A stretch of 64,000 nucleotides of DNA from Flavobacteriaceae bacterium UBA1903 (lineage in GTDB: Bacteria > Bacteroidota > Bacteroidia > Flavobacteriales > Flavobacteriaceae), in the NCBI GenBank assembly GCA_002337605.1, contig DDGL01000014.1, positions 331,963-395,962 on the forward strand. The letters run 5' to 3'. Below, piece after piece: positions 1 through 9,451 of this stretch (the first letter of the stretch is position 1; the number at the start of each line of letters is the position of its first letter). The notes beneath the pieces are model-generated. The model was not told where the DNA came from. It worked only from the letters and a program-made list of their open reading frames with translations, and made no database searches. The position numbers and the translations under genes were made by a program.

Positions 1-1529
1 ATTTTTGTTTCGTATTCTTTTAGTTCTTCAGTAATATAACGTTCTGCACTTACTAAGGTTTGTTTTCTGATCCACTCTTCCGGAACCTTGTCCCTATGGG
101 TATTACGAACTTCAATATAATAGCCAAACACGTTGTTGGAAGCAATTTTTAATGAAGTAATCCCCGTGCACTCACTCTCCCTTTTTAGCATAGCATCCAG
201 GTATTCCTTACCGCCTGTTGCAATGGCTCTAAGTTCATCCAGTGTTTCTGAAACTCCCTGTGCAATTGCATTTCCTTTGCCAATGGCAACTGGAGCTTCT
301 TCCACCAGAGTTTCGGATATTTTATTTTGAAGCAACTCGCAATCGTTTAATTGCTCGCCTATAATTTGAAGTGATTCATTTTTGGATTGTGCCGCCAATT
401 CTTTCAACGGAACAACCGCCTGCATCGAATTTTTTAACTGAACTACTTCCCGCGGATTGATCTTTCCCGTGGCCGTTTTTGAGATAAGCCGCTCCAGATC
501 GCCCATTTTTTTTATGTGCGTTTTTGCCTTTTCCAACAGTTGGGGATTCTCCAGCAGAAAACTCACTACTTCATGGCGTCTTGTAATTTTCTCAGCATCT
601 TTTAGCGGAAGGGCCAGCCATCGTTTTAGCATACGCCCCCCCATGGGAGAAATGGTTTTGTCTATCACATCCAGCAACGTCACGGCATTTTGTTGTGTGC
701 TGTGATACAACTCCAGATTTCTGATGGTAAAACGATCCATCCACACATATGCGTCTTCTGCAATACGGGCGAGTTTAGTAATGTGTTTTAAGTTGCTGTG
801 CTGTGTTTCCCCCAAATAGTGCAACGCGGCACCACTGGCAATAGTTCCCGCCTGCAAATGATCTACCCCAAAGCCCTTTAAGTTCTTGACGTCGAAATGT
901 TTTTCTAAAAGTTCTGAAGTATAATCTTGCTGAAAGATCCAATCTTCCAGATAAAATGTATGAAAATTATCTCCAAATATTTCGGCAAATTGTTTGCGCT
1001 TCTGTTTGCTGAAGAGCACTTCACTAGGATTAAAGTTTTGGAGCAACGTATCTATATATTCTGAAGAACCTTCCGCGGTTAAAAATTCACCTGTGGAAAC
1101 ATCTAAAAAAGCAACGCCCAACCTGTCTTTCGAAAAATGAACTGCCGCCAGGAAGTTATTACTCTTGCTTTGTAAAATATCGTCATTAAGCGCCACCCCG
1201 GGAGTTACCAGTTCCGTTACCCCACGTTTTACTATAGTTTTGGTTTGCTTAGGATCTTCCAGTTGATCACAAATAGCAACCCGGCACCCCGCCATCACTA
1301 GTTTTGGCAAATAGGTGTTTAAGCTATGGTGCGGAAACCCTGCCAACGCAGTCTGGTCACCACCATTATTTCTGGAGGTAAGCGTAATATTTAAAATCTT
1401 AGCCGCTTTCTCTGCATCGCCCGCGAAGGTTTCATAAAAATCGCCTACCCGAAACAGCAACAACGCATCAGGATATTTCGCCTTAATGGTGTTGTATTGC
1501 TTCATTAACGGGGTGACTTTTTTAGCCAT
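1..1529 (-). CDS. mutS: DNA mismatch repair protein MutS (N-terminal part, cut by window edge)
   Basis: This is the mismatch-recognition ATPase that starts methyl-independent or MutL-dependent DNA mismatch repair. About 509 codons are visible on the minus strand, beginning at the ATG at 1529 with MAKKVTPLMKQYNTIKAKYP, and the frame stays open to the window edge. The N-terminal mismatch-binding domain carries the GDFYE motif whose Phe-x-Glu pair stacks on the mismatch, followed by the connector region (GVAFLDVSTGEF) and the core/lever region (SPMGGRMLKRWL, NNVFGYYIEV). A full MutS is roughly 860 residues, so the ATPase domain lies outside the window. No other gene shares its direction here. 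I am very sure of the family. Confidence 0.97.
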   Translation of the reverse strand, partial: MAKKVTPLMKQYNTIKAKYPDALLLFRVGDFYETFAGDAEKAAKILNITLTSRNNGGDQTALAGFPHHSLNTYLPKLVMAGCRVAICDQLEDPKQTKTIVKRGVTELVTPGVALNDDILQSKSNNFLAAVHFSKDRLGVAFLDVSTGEFLTAEGSSEYIDTLLQNFNPSEVLFSKQKRKQFAEIFGDNFHTFYLEDWIFQQDYTSELLEKHFDVKNLKGFGVDHLQAGTIASGAALHYLGETQHSNLKHITKLARIAEDAYVWMDRFTIRNLELYHSTQQNAVTLLDVIDKTISPMGGRMLKRWLALPLKDAEKITRRHEVVSFLLENPQLLEKAKTHIKKMGDLERLISKTATGKINPREVVQLKNSMQAVVPLKELAAQSKNESLQIIGEQLNDCELLQNKISETLVEEAPVAIGKGNAIAQGVSETLDELRAIATGGKEYLDAMLKRESECTGITSLKIASNNVFGYYIEVRNTHRDKVPEEWIRKQTLVSAERYITEELKEYETK

Positions 1530-1859
1530 TGGAGTGGTATATATTAGACCTATAAAAATACAGAAATCTCATCCTTTTTTGAAATTTCTTAAGAATGAAG
1601 TTGTTGGGTTTTATCAACAATTTTTTGTCCCTGAAACTTTGGGGAAGTTACAAATAAAGAAATGTTGAGTAATCTGTAAAAGTCAGTATAGGAATTTATT
1701 AGTTATATACGCACTGGTAGTAGCCTACTTTAATTCAGTTGATTGTGCTGCTCATCAATTTCTCTATGAATTTGCTTAATTCTGGTTCATAAATTGTAGA
1801 GTACTTGCCTATTCATCGTTAGGTATATTACTGTATCTTTCGAAAGACATTTTCAACAG
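1530..1859. other. Intergenic region between divergent mutS and GNAT gene
   Basis: This 330-base stretch has no convincing reading frame. On the plus strand a near-consensus -7 box, TATCTTTC (1834-1841), sits 18 bases before the acetyltransferase start; the last base differs from the TAnnTTTG consensus and no well-spaced TTG was seen. No clear promoter for mutS was found on the minus strand. Confidence 0.4.
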
Positions 1860-2387
1860 ATGATTACCTACACACTTTCTACTTCAGATGAAGAATTGAA
1901 GCAAGTACTAGCCCTACAGCAGCGAAATCTCTTTGCCTCCGTTTCTGAAGAAGAACAAAAGACAGAAGGTTTTGTTACGGTACAACACGACTTTAAACTT
2001 CTGAAGGCAATGCATACTAAATGCCCTCACACCCTAGCAAAAGACGGAAACAAGGTTGTTGGGTATGCCCTAAGTATGCACCCTGGTTTCGGAGAATGTA
2101 TAGAAGTCTTACAGCCTATGTTCGAACAGCTTCGCCTCTACCCCGCGTACTCTAACTTTATTGTAATGGGGCAGGTTTGTATTGATAAGGCATATAGAAA
2201 GCAAGGAATTTTCAGAAATCTTTATAAGACCATGCAAGAACACCTACTACCAGATTTTACAGCAATTATTACTGAAGTGGATGCTAAAAATAGCCGTTCG
2301 CTACATGCACATTATGCTGTAGGGTTTGAAGATTTAGGAAAGTATGCTACCGCTGGAAAAGAATGGGTGTTACTCTATTTAAAGTAA
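1860..2387 (+). CDS. GNAT family N-acetyltransferase
   Basis: This is a 175-residue acetyl-CoA-dependent N-acetyltransferase of the GNAT fold; its substrate cannot be read from sequence. The diagnostic part is around residues 98-125: a hydrophobic beta strand (FIVMGQVCID) followed by the pyrophosphate-binding loop YRKQGIFRNLYK, which fits the R/Q-x-x-G-x-G/A motif with the last small residue changed to Phe. The C-terminal part NSRSLHAHYAVGFEDLG matches the usual motif B ending, where an Asn-Ser pair precedes the helix and the GF strand. The ATG lies 18 bases after a TATCTTTC promoter-like box. It converges on the next gene with only 4 bases between stops, so it is probably a single-gene unit. 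Confidence 0.85.
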   Translation: MITYTLSTSDEELKQVLALQQRNLFASVSEEEQKTEGFVTVQHDFKLLKAMHTKCPHTLAKDGNKVVGYALSMHPGFGECIEVLQPMFEQLRLYPAYSNFIVMGQVCIDKAYRKQGIFRNLYKTMQEHLLPDFTAIITEVDAKNSRSLHAHYAVGFEDLGKYATAGKEWVLLYLK

Positions 2388-2391
2388 TGTT

Positions 2392-3435
2392 TCACAATAG
2401 CTCAACCCATTTTTTATGATGAGGATCACTGGCATCTAATAGCTCTATTTGTAGTTTTTTTGCTAGTTGTTCACCAATGTTCAAAGCACTTTTATACTCA
2501 TTACTTCCAGAAATATGTATATGCTTGTTGGTATTATACCAGAGATTAATTTGAAATTGCCCTTCCTTTTTTTGATATACTGAAATATAATCCAGCGACG
2601 CCAGTTGTTTCCATGTTCCCCATTTTATAAAACCAATAACGTGTATGACCTTAAACTGGTTGTTTTCCAGATCAAACAAATAATCGTTAACCATCGAAAA
2701 ACGAATACCGGTGATCATTAACAGCAGTACAATTTCGATACTTCTGAGCGGAAGCCTATAGTTTTGGTTATTAACAGGAATTTCAAAAAACATGGCGTAT
2801 AAAACGACACTTGAAACTGTAAAACAGAAAGCTGCAACAATGGTTTGCCATAAGGGTCTGTTTCCTTGGGAGAAATAAGCATCTATTTTTCTTTGCTCTT
2901 TTGGAATAGGTGCTGCCGTATCGTCTTCCATAACAAATTGCTGGTTGGTCATTCCGTTATGAAATTCAATATTGAGTTGCTGTGCTAGCTCTCTAGCTCG
3001 CTTTACGGCAGCTTCACTAAAGAAATAGGAGTCTATATAAAAGTGTTTTGTAGTGTCGTACCACAGGTTAATTTCAAAACGACTATCGGGATTTTCAAAC
3101 ACTGAAACATATTCTAAATTATGGAACTGTTTCCAGCGACCAAACCCTAGTATTCCAACCCGTTTTATAATTTTATAGCGTTTTCGCTTAAAGTCGAAGT
3201 GATAATCCCGCACCATTCCAAAGACAACTCCCAGAATTACAAAAAGAAAAGCAGCAAATGACCATCCTAAAACAACTTCCACAAAACTAACATCCTTTTC
3301 AGAAACTAGCACTTCATAGCCATTCCATAAAACCCCCAGAGCAACACAAAAACACGCAAAAGGGAACACTAACGCATACCAGGCTTTCTTACCTTTAACA
3401 ATGGCTATTTCGTTTTTATTCATTGACATAAACAA
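2392..3435 (-). CDS. Membrane protein with two tandem copies of one domain
   Basis: I do not recognise a named family. The 347-residue protein contains the same module twice. Each module has a pair of hydrophobic segments followed by a soluble part of about 80 residues. The first soluble part (FDFKRKRYKIIKRVGILGFG, then WKQFHNLEYVSVF and FEINLWYDTTKHFYI) matches the second (FDLENNQFKVIHVIGFIKWG, then WKQLASLDYISVY and FQINLWYNTNKHIHI) at most positions, and both end in a helix of the ELAQQLNIE / QLAKKLQIE type. The start could be Met1, Met3 or Met5 of MFMSMNKNE. The soluble parts look like PH-type beta domains on the inner face of the membrane, but that is inference. Confidence 0.75.
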   Translation of the reverse strand: MFMSMNKNEIAIVKGKKAWYALVFPFACFCVALGVLWNGYEVLVSEKDVSFVEVVLGWSFAAFLFVILGVVFGMVRDYHFDFKRKRYKIIKRVGILGFGRWKQFHNLEYVSVFENPDSRFEINLWYDTTKHFYIDSYFFSEAAVKRARELAQQLNIEFHNGMTNQQFVMEDDTAAPIPKEQRKIDAYFSQGNRPLWQTIVAAFCFTVSSVVLYAMFFEIPVNNQNYRLPLRSIEIVLLLMITGIRFSMVNDYLFDLENNQFKVIHVIGFIKWGTWKQLASLDYISVYQKKEGQFQINLWYNTNKHIHISGSNEYKSALNIGEQLAKKLQIELLDASDPHHKKWVELL

Positions 3436-3497
3436 GTATACAAAATTCTAACTAGGAGTTGCCCGATTTGTGACCTATCCCATATTAAAAAGATTGG

Positions 3498-3539
3498 TAA
3501 AAAAAAATCCCAAACTCCTTTTACTGGAACTTGGGATTT
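3498..3539 (-). terminator. Rho-independent terminator of atpDC
   Basis: On the minus strand AAATCCCAA(GTTCC) pairs with (GGAGT)TTGGGATTT around a short A-rich loop, and the stem runs straight into a run of nine T. It lies 70 bases after the atpC stop, where the end of the atpDC transcript is expected. Confidence 0.85.
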
Positions 3540-3608
3540 AAATTTATTTTTATTTCTACTACATTAAGGTAGCTGAGTATTCCGTTTTTTCAGTGGAATG
3601 TATCGAAG

Positions 3609-3884
3609 CTAGTCTGCCAGTACAATTACTTTATTTTCACTGCACTCAACGGTTCCACCGTTAATCTGCATCGTCCACTTACCTTCTTTCTGTGTAAATT
3701 TATTCTGGTGCCCTTCAGCAATAGTTGGACTTCCTTTAAAGCGTACTTCACCTTCAACTAAAAGAGAAACGATAGCAGCATGGTTGTTCAACATCTGGAA
3801 CTCACCGTCCATTCCTGGAACTGTTACACTTTCTACTTCACCGCTTACCAAAGAAGCTTCTGGGGTTACTATTTCTAAATACAT
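3609..3884 (-). CDS. atpC: F1F0 ATP synthase subunit epsilon, short form
   Basis: Subunit epsilon sits on the central stalk of F1 and couples gamma rotation to catalysis. The start is taken at the ATG at 3884, giving MYLEIVTPEASLVSGEVESV and 91 residues; an upstream in-frame ATG at 3944 would add a low-complexity Asn/Gln-rich leader with no homology. The protein has the N-terminal beta-sandwich (VTVPGMDGEFQMLNNHAAIV) and stops there. The E. coli-type protein has about 45 more residues forming two inhibitory helices, absent here, as is usual in Flavobacteria. It follows atpD by 70 bases and shares its promoter and terminator. Confidence 0.93.
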   Translation of the reverse strand: MYLEIVTPEASLVSGEVESVTVPGMDGEFQMLNNHAAIVSLLVEGEVRFKGSPTIAEGHQNKFTQKEGKWTMQINGGTVECSENKVIVLAD

Positions 3885-3954
3885 ATTGTAGTTGTTTGTT
3901 TGTGGTTGTTGGTTGTTGGGTTGCAATAAACCTTCAACTACCAACTGTCAACTA
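3885..3954 (-). repeat. GTT/AAC-rich simple-sequence spacer between atpD and atpC
   Basis: The spacer is built of short reiterated units: GTTGTTTGTTTGTGGTTGTT on the plus strand next to ACCTTCAACTACCAACTGTC. Such AGTTGACAGTTGGTAGTTGA-like units look like a spreading intergenic repeat rather than a regulatory site. It contains the atpC ribosome-binding area. Confidence 0.5.
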
Positions 3955-5481
<1,527 letters not shown>

Positions 5482-5521
5482 TTATATACGGGTGTACAAA
5501 ACACCCCTTTTTTCAACGGTG

Positions 5522-5553
5522 CAAAGATAGTTTTTTCTTACTTAATATTACAA
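5522..5553 (-). promoter_or_regulatory. Bacteroidota-type promoter of atpDC
   Basis: On the minus strand TTG (5553-5551), a 21-base spacer and TATCTTTG (5529-5522) match the Bacteroidota -33/-7 consensus TTG / TAnnTTTG. The inferred start of transcription near 5515 leaves a leader of about 55 bases before the atpD ATG. The leader contains a small hairpin (5490-5506, GGGTGT/ACACCC). Confidence 0.8.
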
Positions 5554-5603
5554 TGGATTTTTACTAAATTTTCTGAAGAAACTTAATCTAGGTGAGACGT
5601 GCT

Positions 5604-5646
5604 GAAAAAACAAAGACCTGTGCAGGGATTTAAACACCTGACAGGC
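5604..5646 (-). terminator. Terminator after the choice-of-anchor B gene
   Basis: On the minus strand GCCTGTCAGG pairs with CCTGCACAGGT (one bulged C) across a loop TGTTTAAATC, followed by CTTTGTTTTTT. It stands 40 bases after the stop at 5686 and separates that operon from atpDC. Confidence 0.75.
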
Positions 5647-5685
5647 CTAATAATTTTAGCGCTCCTTAAAAGTGAAGTTAAAAAG

Positions 5686-7125
5686 TTATTTTTTCAGTAA
5701 CTGAATAGTAGTTGTACCATTAATAGTAGCCAGATACATTCCTTGTGACAGGGTCGAAATATCTAATTGTGCTGTTAATCCTGATAGATTTTCAAAATTC
5801 AGCAAAACTTTACCCGTTACATCAAAAAGCATAATATTCTGTAGTTCTTCGGCAGCACTTTTGAAGGTTACCAAACCTGCACTTGGATTAGGAACTACAG
5901 CGATTTGTTGTAGTTCGTTTTCTGGAACTGCCAACGTACCGCTCTTGCGAACCACAAACAACCCCCCATTATCTGAAAAGTTACTAATAATAAGGTTTCC
6001 GCTTTCAAAGAATGGATATACATTCCAGGCGCCCGGATCTCCAATAGAGGCGCTCGCATTATCATTTGCAGGCCAGGTATCGAAATAGCCTACTTCTGTG
6101 ATATTCTTGTTATCTATATCGGTAATGTCCAAAACACGCATCCCCCCTGTATACGCAGAAAGATAAATCTTATTCCCTTTTACGTATACATTGTGGTCTG
6201 TGGCAGTAGTTTCTCCTATATATTGCATATGTTCAACGGGGTTATCAAGATCTGTCACATCCATGATTATGAGACGAATATCATTTCCGTTAAACACCTC
6301 GTCAAGTTCATCTGTGACCACAAAATATTTTTGATCTTCGGTAAACCAACCCTGGTGTGTATACTCAACATCACTATACGATAACGTTGAAATATTCTGA
6401 GGATTTCCTTTATCTGAAACATTTACAAAAACCACTCTGTCCTCATTACTTCCTACAAAAATTTCTTCTCCTTGGTAATCTGGATCCGGACCTGTATACG
6501 TAACTATTTGTGCATCATGAGTATATCCATCACTACCATAGCCACCTTCATCAACAGGATTTACCGGGTCTTGAATATTTACAAAATAGGGTCCCCCACT
6601 GTAATCTTGTCCACCTATAAGGTATGCATAACCACTCTCTTCATTTATGGCAATATTATGAGCAGACCCCCCTACAAAATTGTAAACACCATCATCTGTA
6701 AAGTTTACAGGAGGGTTTGCCACATCTCTTAATTTTGTAAGATCGAATATTTGCATTCCGTGACCATCAATTTCACTCACTATATAGGCGTGGTTATTGT
6801 ATACTTTTACATCGTGCCAATTGCCTCTGAAGTCATCCAGCACAGGAGATGTTAACCTCCCTAAATAGATAGGATTTACGGGGTCTGTAATATCTACATA
6901 TCCCGATCCGTTTTTAAGCCCAATTATAGCGTATTCTTTTCCCGTCTCCGGGTCTGTCCAACCCCACGAATCGTTAGAGGTGTTTGCTTCGAACGTAGAA
7001 AGCGGGATATTAGAAAGCAAGTCGTAATCTTCACAAGGAAAACCTCCAGCCGTTCCACCCTCACAAGGAGTCTGCGCAAAAGCGACCGTAGAACACAACA
7101 TTGTGAGCAGTAGTAATTTTTTCAT
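5686..7125 (-). CDS. Choice-of-anchor B family secreted protein with T9SS sorting tail
   Basis: The 479-residue protein begins at the ATG at 7125 with a clear signal peptide, MKKLLLLTMLCSTVAFAQ; a longer open frame upstream overlaps the previous gene and has no signal. The body shows repeated short modules such as GYVDITDPVNPIYLGRL, YFVNIQDPVNPVDEGGYG, VFVNVSDKGNPQNISTL and MDVTDLDNPVEHM, each with the [VI]xDxxDPxNP core of LVIVD-type beta-propeller blades. This is the make-up of the choice-of-anchor B family. The last 75 residues (PNPSAGLVTF ... LFDVTGKVL ... GMYLATI ... QLLKK) are a type A T9SS C-terminal domain, so the protein is exported and probably surface-attached. It follows the aminotransferase gene by 43 bases. 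Confidence 0.88.
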   Translation of the reverse strand: MKKLLLLTMLCSTVAFAQTPCEGGTAGGFPCEDYDLLSNIPLSTFEANTSNDSWGWTDPETGKEYAIIGLKNGSGYVDITDPVNPIYLGRLTSPVLDDFRGNWHDVKVYNNHAYIVSEIDGHGMQIFDLTKLRDVANPPVNFTDDGVYNFVGGSAHNIAINEESGYAYLIGGQDYSGGPYFVNIQDPVNPVDEGGYGSDGYTHDAQIVTYTGPDPDYQGEEIFVGSNEDRVVFVNVSDKGNPQNISTLSYSDVEYTHQGWFTEDQKYFVVTDELDEVFNGNDIRLIIMDVTDLDNPVEHMQYIGETTATDHNVYVKGNKIYLSAYTGGMRVLDITDIDNKNITEVGYFDTWPANDNASASIGDPGAWNVYPFFESGNLIISNFSDNGGLFVVRKSGTLAVPENELQQIAVVPNPSAGLVTFKSAAEELQNIMLFDVTGKVLLNFENLSGLTAQLDISTLSQGMYLATINGTTTIQLLKK

Positions 7126-7168
7126 AGCATTTATTTTTTCTGAATAGGGCACTAAAAGTAAAGAATTT

Positions 7169-8065
7169 TTATGCCAAGGACTCACAAAAGGAGCGTATAT
7201 TGTTAGAAAACAACTCCAAAACTTGCTGCTGAAGGGAACCGTCCTTCTTAATCTCTCTACCGTCAATTTCAACAACAGGAGTCAATTCTCCCATAGTTCC
7301 AGTGGCAAAAACACCATCTGCATTGTATAGCTGTGAAAGAGTTATGTCTTGTTCCAGAATTTCAATGTTATTTTTTTGGCACAATGTTATCACGGTGGCT
7401 CTGGTAATTCCTGGTAAGCAGGCGTGTGCATACGGCGTGAGCACTTTTCCTTCTTTTACCATAAAAAGATTACTGCCATTAAGCTCGGCTACAAAACCAC
7501 GGTCGTCCAGCATAAGACCCGCATCTTTCCCCGCTATGTTTGCCTGTATTTTTGCAATGATGTTATTAAGAAGATTGGCATGGTGGATTTTACTATCCAA
7601 ATATTGCGGCGCATTGCGGCGCTGGCTGGTACTTAGTACTTTTATACCGCTGTTATTATCGTATACTAATGGTTTCCATTCAGCTAACACTATCAAACAA
7701 CTTCCATTCTGGCTCAACCTTGGATCCATACCGCTGGTTATTTTTTCTCCTCGTGTGAGGGTAAGTCGAATATGGGTTTCGTCGTTCATTCCGTTTGCAT
7801 CCAACGTCATTTTTATAGCCTTTTTTATGTCAGCTTTCGACGGAATATCTACAAACGCCAATGTTTTGGCGCTTTCTTGCAAGCGGGTTAAGTGTTGGTC
7901 TAAACAAACTATGCCCTCAGGATACACCCGCAGCCCTTCCCAAACTGCATCTCCGCCCTGGACAGCACTATCAAATACCGAAATTTTCGCTTCAGCTCTC
8001 GGATATAAGCCGTCTTTTACATAGACTTTAATAGCGTTATTTTTTGGGTTTTGTTTTTGTAACAT
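7169..8065 (-). CDS. Class IV PLP-dependent aminotransferase
   Basis: A 298-residue fold-type IV PLP enzyme, the group of branched-chain aminotransferase, D-amino-acid transaminase and aminodeoxychorismate lyase. Visible signatures are the N-terminal substrate loop GGDAVWEGLRVY, the PLP-binding Lys159 in YLDSKIHHANLLNN, Glu194 in GFVAELNGSNLFMV, and the phosphate-binding LPGITRATV and ATGTMGELTPV near the C terminus. The substrate is not settled; the BCAT-like EGLR motif favours branched-chain or related amino or keto acids. It is 27 bases downstream of a sulfotransferase-like gene, and this pairing suggests a joint function. The enzyme class is secure, the specificity is not. Confidence 0.88.
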   Translation of the reverse strand: MLQKQNPKNNAIKVYVKDGLYPRAEAKISVFDSAVQGGDAVWEGLRVYPEGIVCLDQHLTRLQESAKTLAFVDIPSKADIKKAIKMTLDANGMNDETHIRLTLTRGEKITSGMDPRLSQNGSCLIVLAEWKPLVYDNNSGIKVLSTSQRRNAPQYLDSKIHHANLLNNIIAKIQANIAGKDAGLMLDDRGFVAELNGSNLFMVKEGKVLTPYAHACLPGITRATVITLCQKNNIEILEQDITLSQLYNADGVFATGTMGELTPVVEIDGREIKKDGSLQQQVLELFSNNIRSFCESLA

Positions 8066-8092
8066 AGGCCTGATTTACGATTTTTAAAAGTT

Positions 8093-8812
8093 TTAAACTG
8101 TAAGGATATGATTTCTTAAAATAGTATAAAATTCCATGGCCTCATCAAGTACCGGCTCCAGTCTGGAGGGCATTGGATCGCTACTGGTTTTTTGCGGGGC
8201 AAAGCCTTCGGAATTATGAACGTTTTGATACCAGTGTTTTGCCCAGATGCCATCCTCGGGAATGCCGCCTTTTTGCCAACTGAGCATCGTTTCAGTAAAA
8301 GGAATTGATACCAAACCACATACTTTTTTCAAGTAAGCCGAAGGGTTTTTCAATAACGCATCACTCTCTAGCACGATGGGTGTTTTTCCTTGCAGTTGCA
8401 AATACGTGAAAATTTCTGAAGCCTTTTTTATACCAATGTCCTGTATCGTTGGATTTTTAATGACTTTTGAAAAGGATGCCAGGAGTTTTTCGGGATGACG
8501 AATTAATATGATATTATCCCATTTCAGTATAAAATCTGGCGAATCGCTTAGGTAATGATGCGCCATTCCTTTAACAAACACATGGTGCCTTTCCGATAAG
8601 TTTGCAATATTCTGAACAATTTTCAGCTCATCCCGCTCCATTGTGGCACAAATCTTTTTTGCTGAAGGGTGGTTTACTGAAACATCAGAATTTAAAAGGT
8701 AATGAGCATAAAAGGGCTCGTCCAATACAACAGTATCTTCGCGCTGTGCAAAGCTATACATAAGTGCCGTAGACAAGTTTCTGGGTCCCGCAATAAGGTT
8801 GATGACTTTCAC
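8093..8812 (-). CDS. Sulfotransferase-like P-loop protein
   Basis: The 239-residue protein starts MKVINLIAGPRNLSTALMYS. The GPRNLST segment at residues 9-15 fits the 5'-phosphosulfate-binding loop of PAPS-dependent sulfotransferases, placed at the N terminus as expected. Later WDNIILIRHPEKLLASF resembles the RxPxxxxxS 3'-phosphate-binding region of the same fold. Genuine PAPS use is not proven; many members of this branch are uncharacterised. It is the first gene of a three-gene leftward operon with the class IV aminotransferase and the exported propeller-like protein. From memory, some plant proteins join a similar P-loop domain to a class IV aminotransferase domain, which would make this a two-gene form; that should be checked by search. 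Confidence 0.75.
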   Translation of the reverse strand: MKVINLIAGPRNLSTALMYSFAQREDTVVLDEPFYAHYLLNSDVSVNHPSAKKICATMERDELKIVQNIANLSERHHVFVKGMAHHYLSDSPDFILKWDNIILIRHPEKLLASFSKVIKNPTIQDIGIKKASEIFTYLQLQGKTPIVLESDALLKNPSAYLKKVCGLVSIPFTETMLSWQKGGIPEDGIWAKHWYQNVHNSEGFAPQKTSSDPMPSRLEPVLDEAMEFYTILRNHILTV

Positions 8813-8912
8813 AGAATAAAAATAATAGTATTCCGCGGAGTTACAACGAAGATGTTATAATGAATTTAAGAAAGTTGTGCGTAATTTGGCAACCGAACTA
8901 AAAACAAACTGA

Positions 8913-9344
8913 ATGGGAGTATTTGGAAATCTATTTGGAAGTAAAAAACTAAAAACGACTGACTCTGATTTTGGAGAAATTGAGAGTGTTAGCACGAGGG
9001 GAAATGATATTGGTTGGCAAGTGCATAAAAGGTTTTTGAATTGTGATATTGAAATTATAATAGCCGGAAATAAAGATGGGATATCTGAAAATCAAAAACT
9101 GATTTTACTCAATGCACTGAATAACGAAACGGAAATAAAATCTGAATCGGAGAAAGCACTTAAAGAACAGTTTGAAAATGCAGAAATGGAATTTGAATCA
9201 ATTGACAAACATTTTGAACTGACAGCAATCCATGTACATGAGAAAGGATTTGAAATGGCGTTTCATGAAAAAGAAGGGCAAAACTACTTTTTCAATGTTC
9301 ATTTTGAAAATAATAAACAAGTTGGAGTTTCGATTGACGGATAA
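8913..9344 (+). CDS. Conserved hypothetical protein, 143 aa
   Basis: The protein starts MGVFGNLFGSKKLKTTDSD and has no signal peptide or membrane segment. It is acidic, with a central Glu-rich helix (SESEKALKEQFENAEMEFES) and a beta-rich end (GFEMAFHEKEGQNYFFNVHF). The layout recalls DUF2004-like or immunity-type small cytosolic proteins, but I cannot name a family. It is transcribed alone, divergently from the sulfotransferase operon with a 100-base gap. Confidence 0.7.
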   Translation: MGVFGNLFGSKKLKTTDSDFGEIESVSTRGNDIGWQVHKRFLNCDIEIIIAGNKDGISENQKLILLNALNNETEIKSESEKALKEQFENAEMEFESIDKHFELTAIHVHEKGFEMAFHEKEGQNYFFNVHFENNKQVGVSIDG

Positions 9345-9451
9345 AAATCAGAATAAATACTACACACAACACTGTATCTAAAAATTGCTGGTGTTTTACT
9401 AAAACAAAGGTCGTAGCAAACACGTAACTTTCTATATACGAAACCGTTCGT

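Noticed and set aside
5490..5510. GGGTGT/ACACCC hairpin followed by T on the plus strand as a terminator
   Set aside because: No plus-strand gene ends there; it is within the atpD leader and is most likely incidental.
7302..8024. A 240-codon plus-strand frame
   Set aside because: It is antisense to the class IV aminotransferase gene, whose protein has all family motifs.
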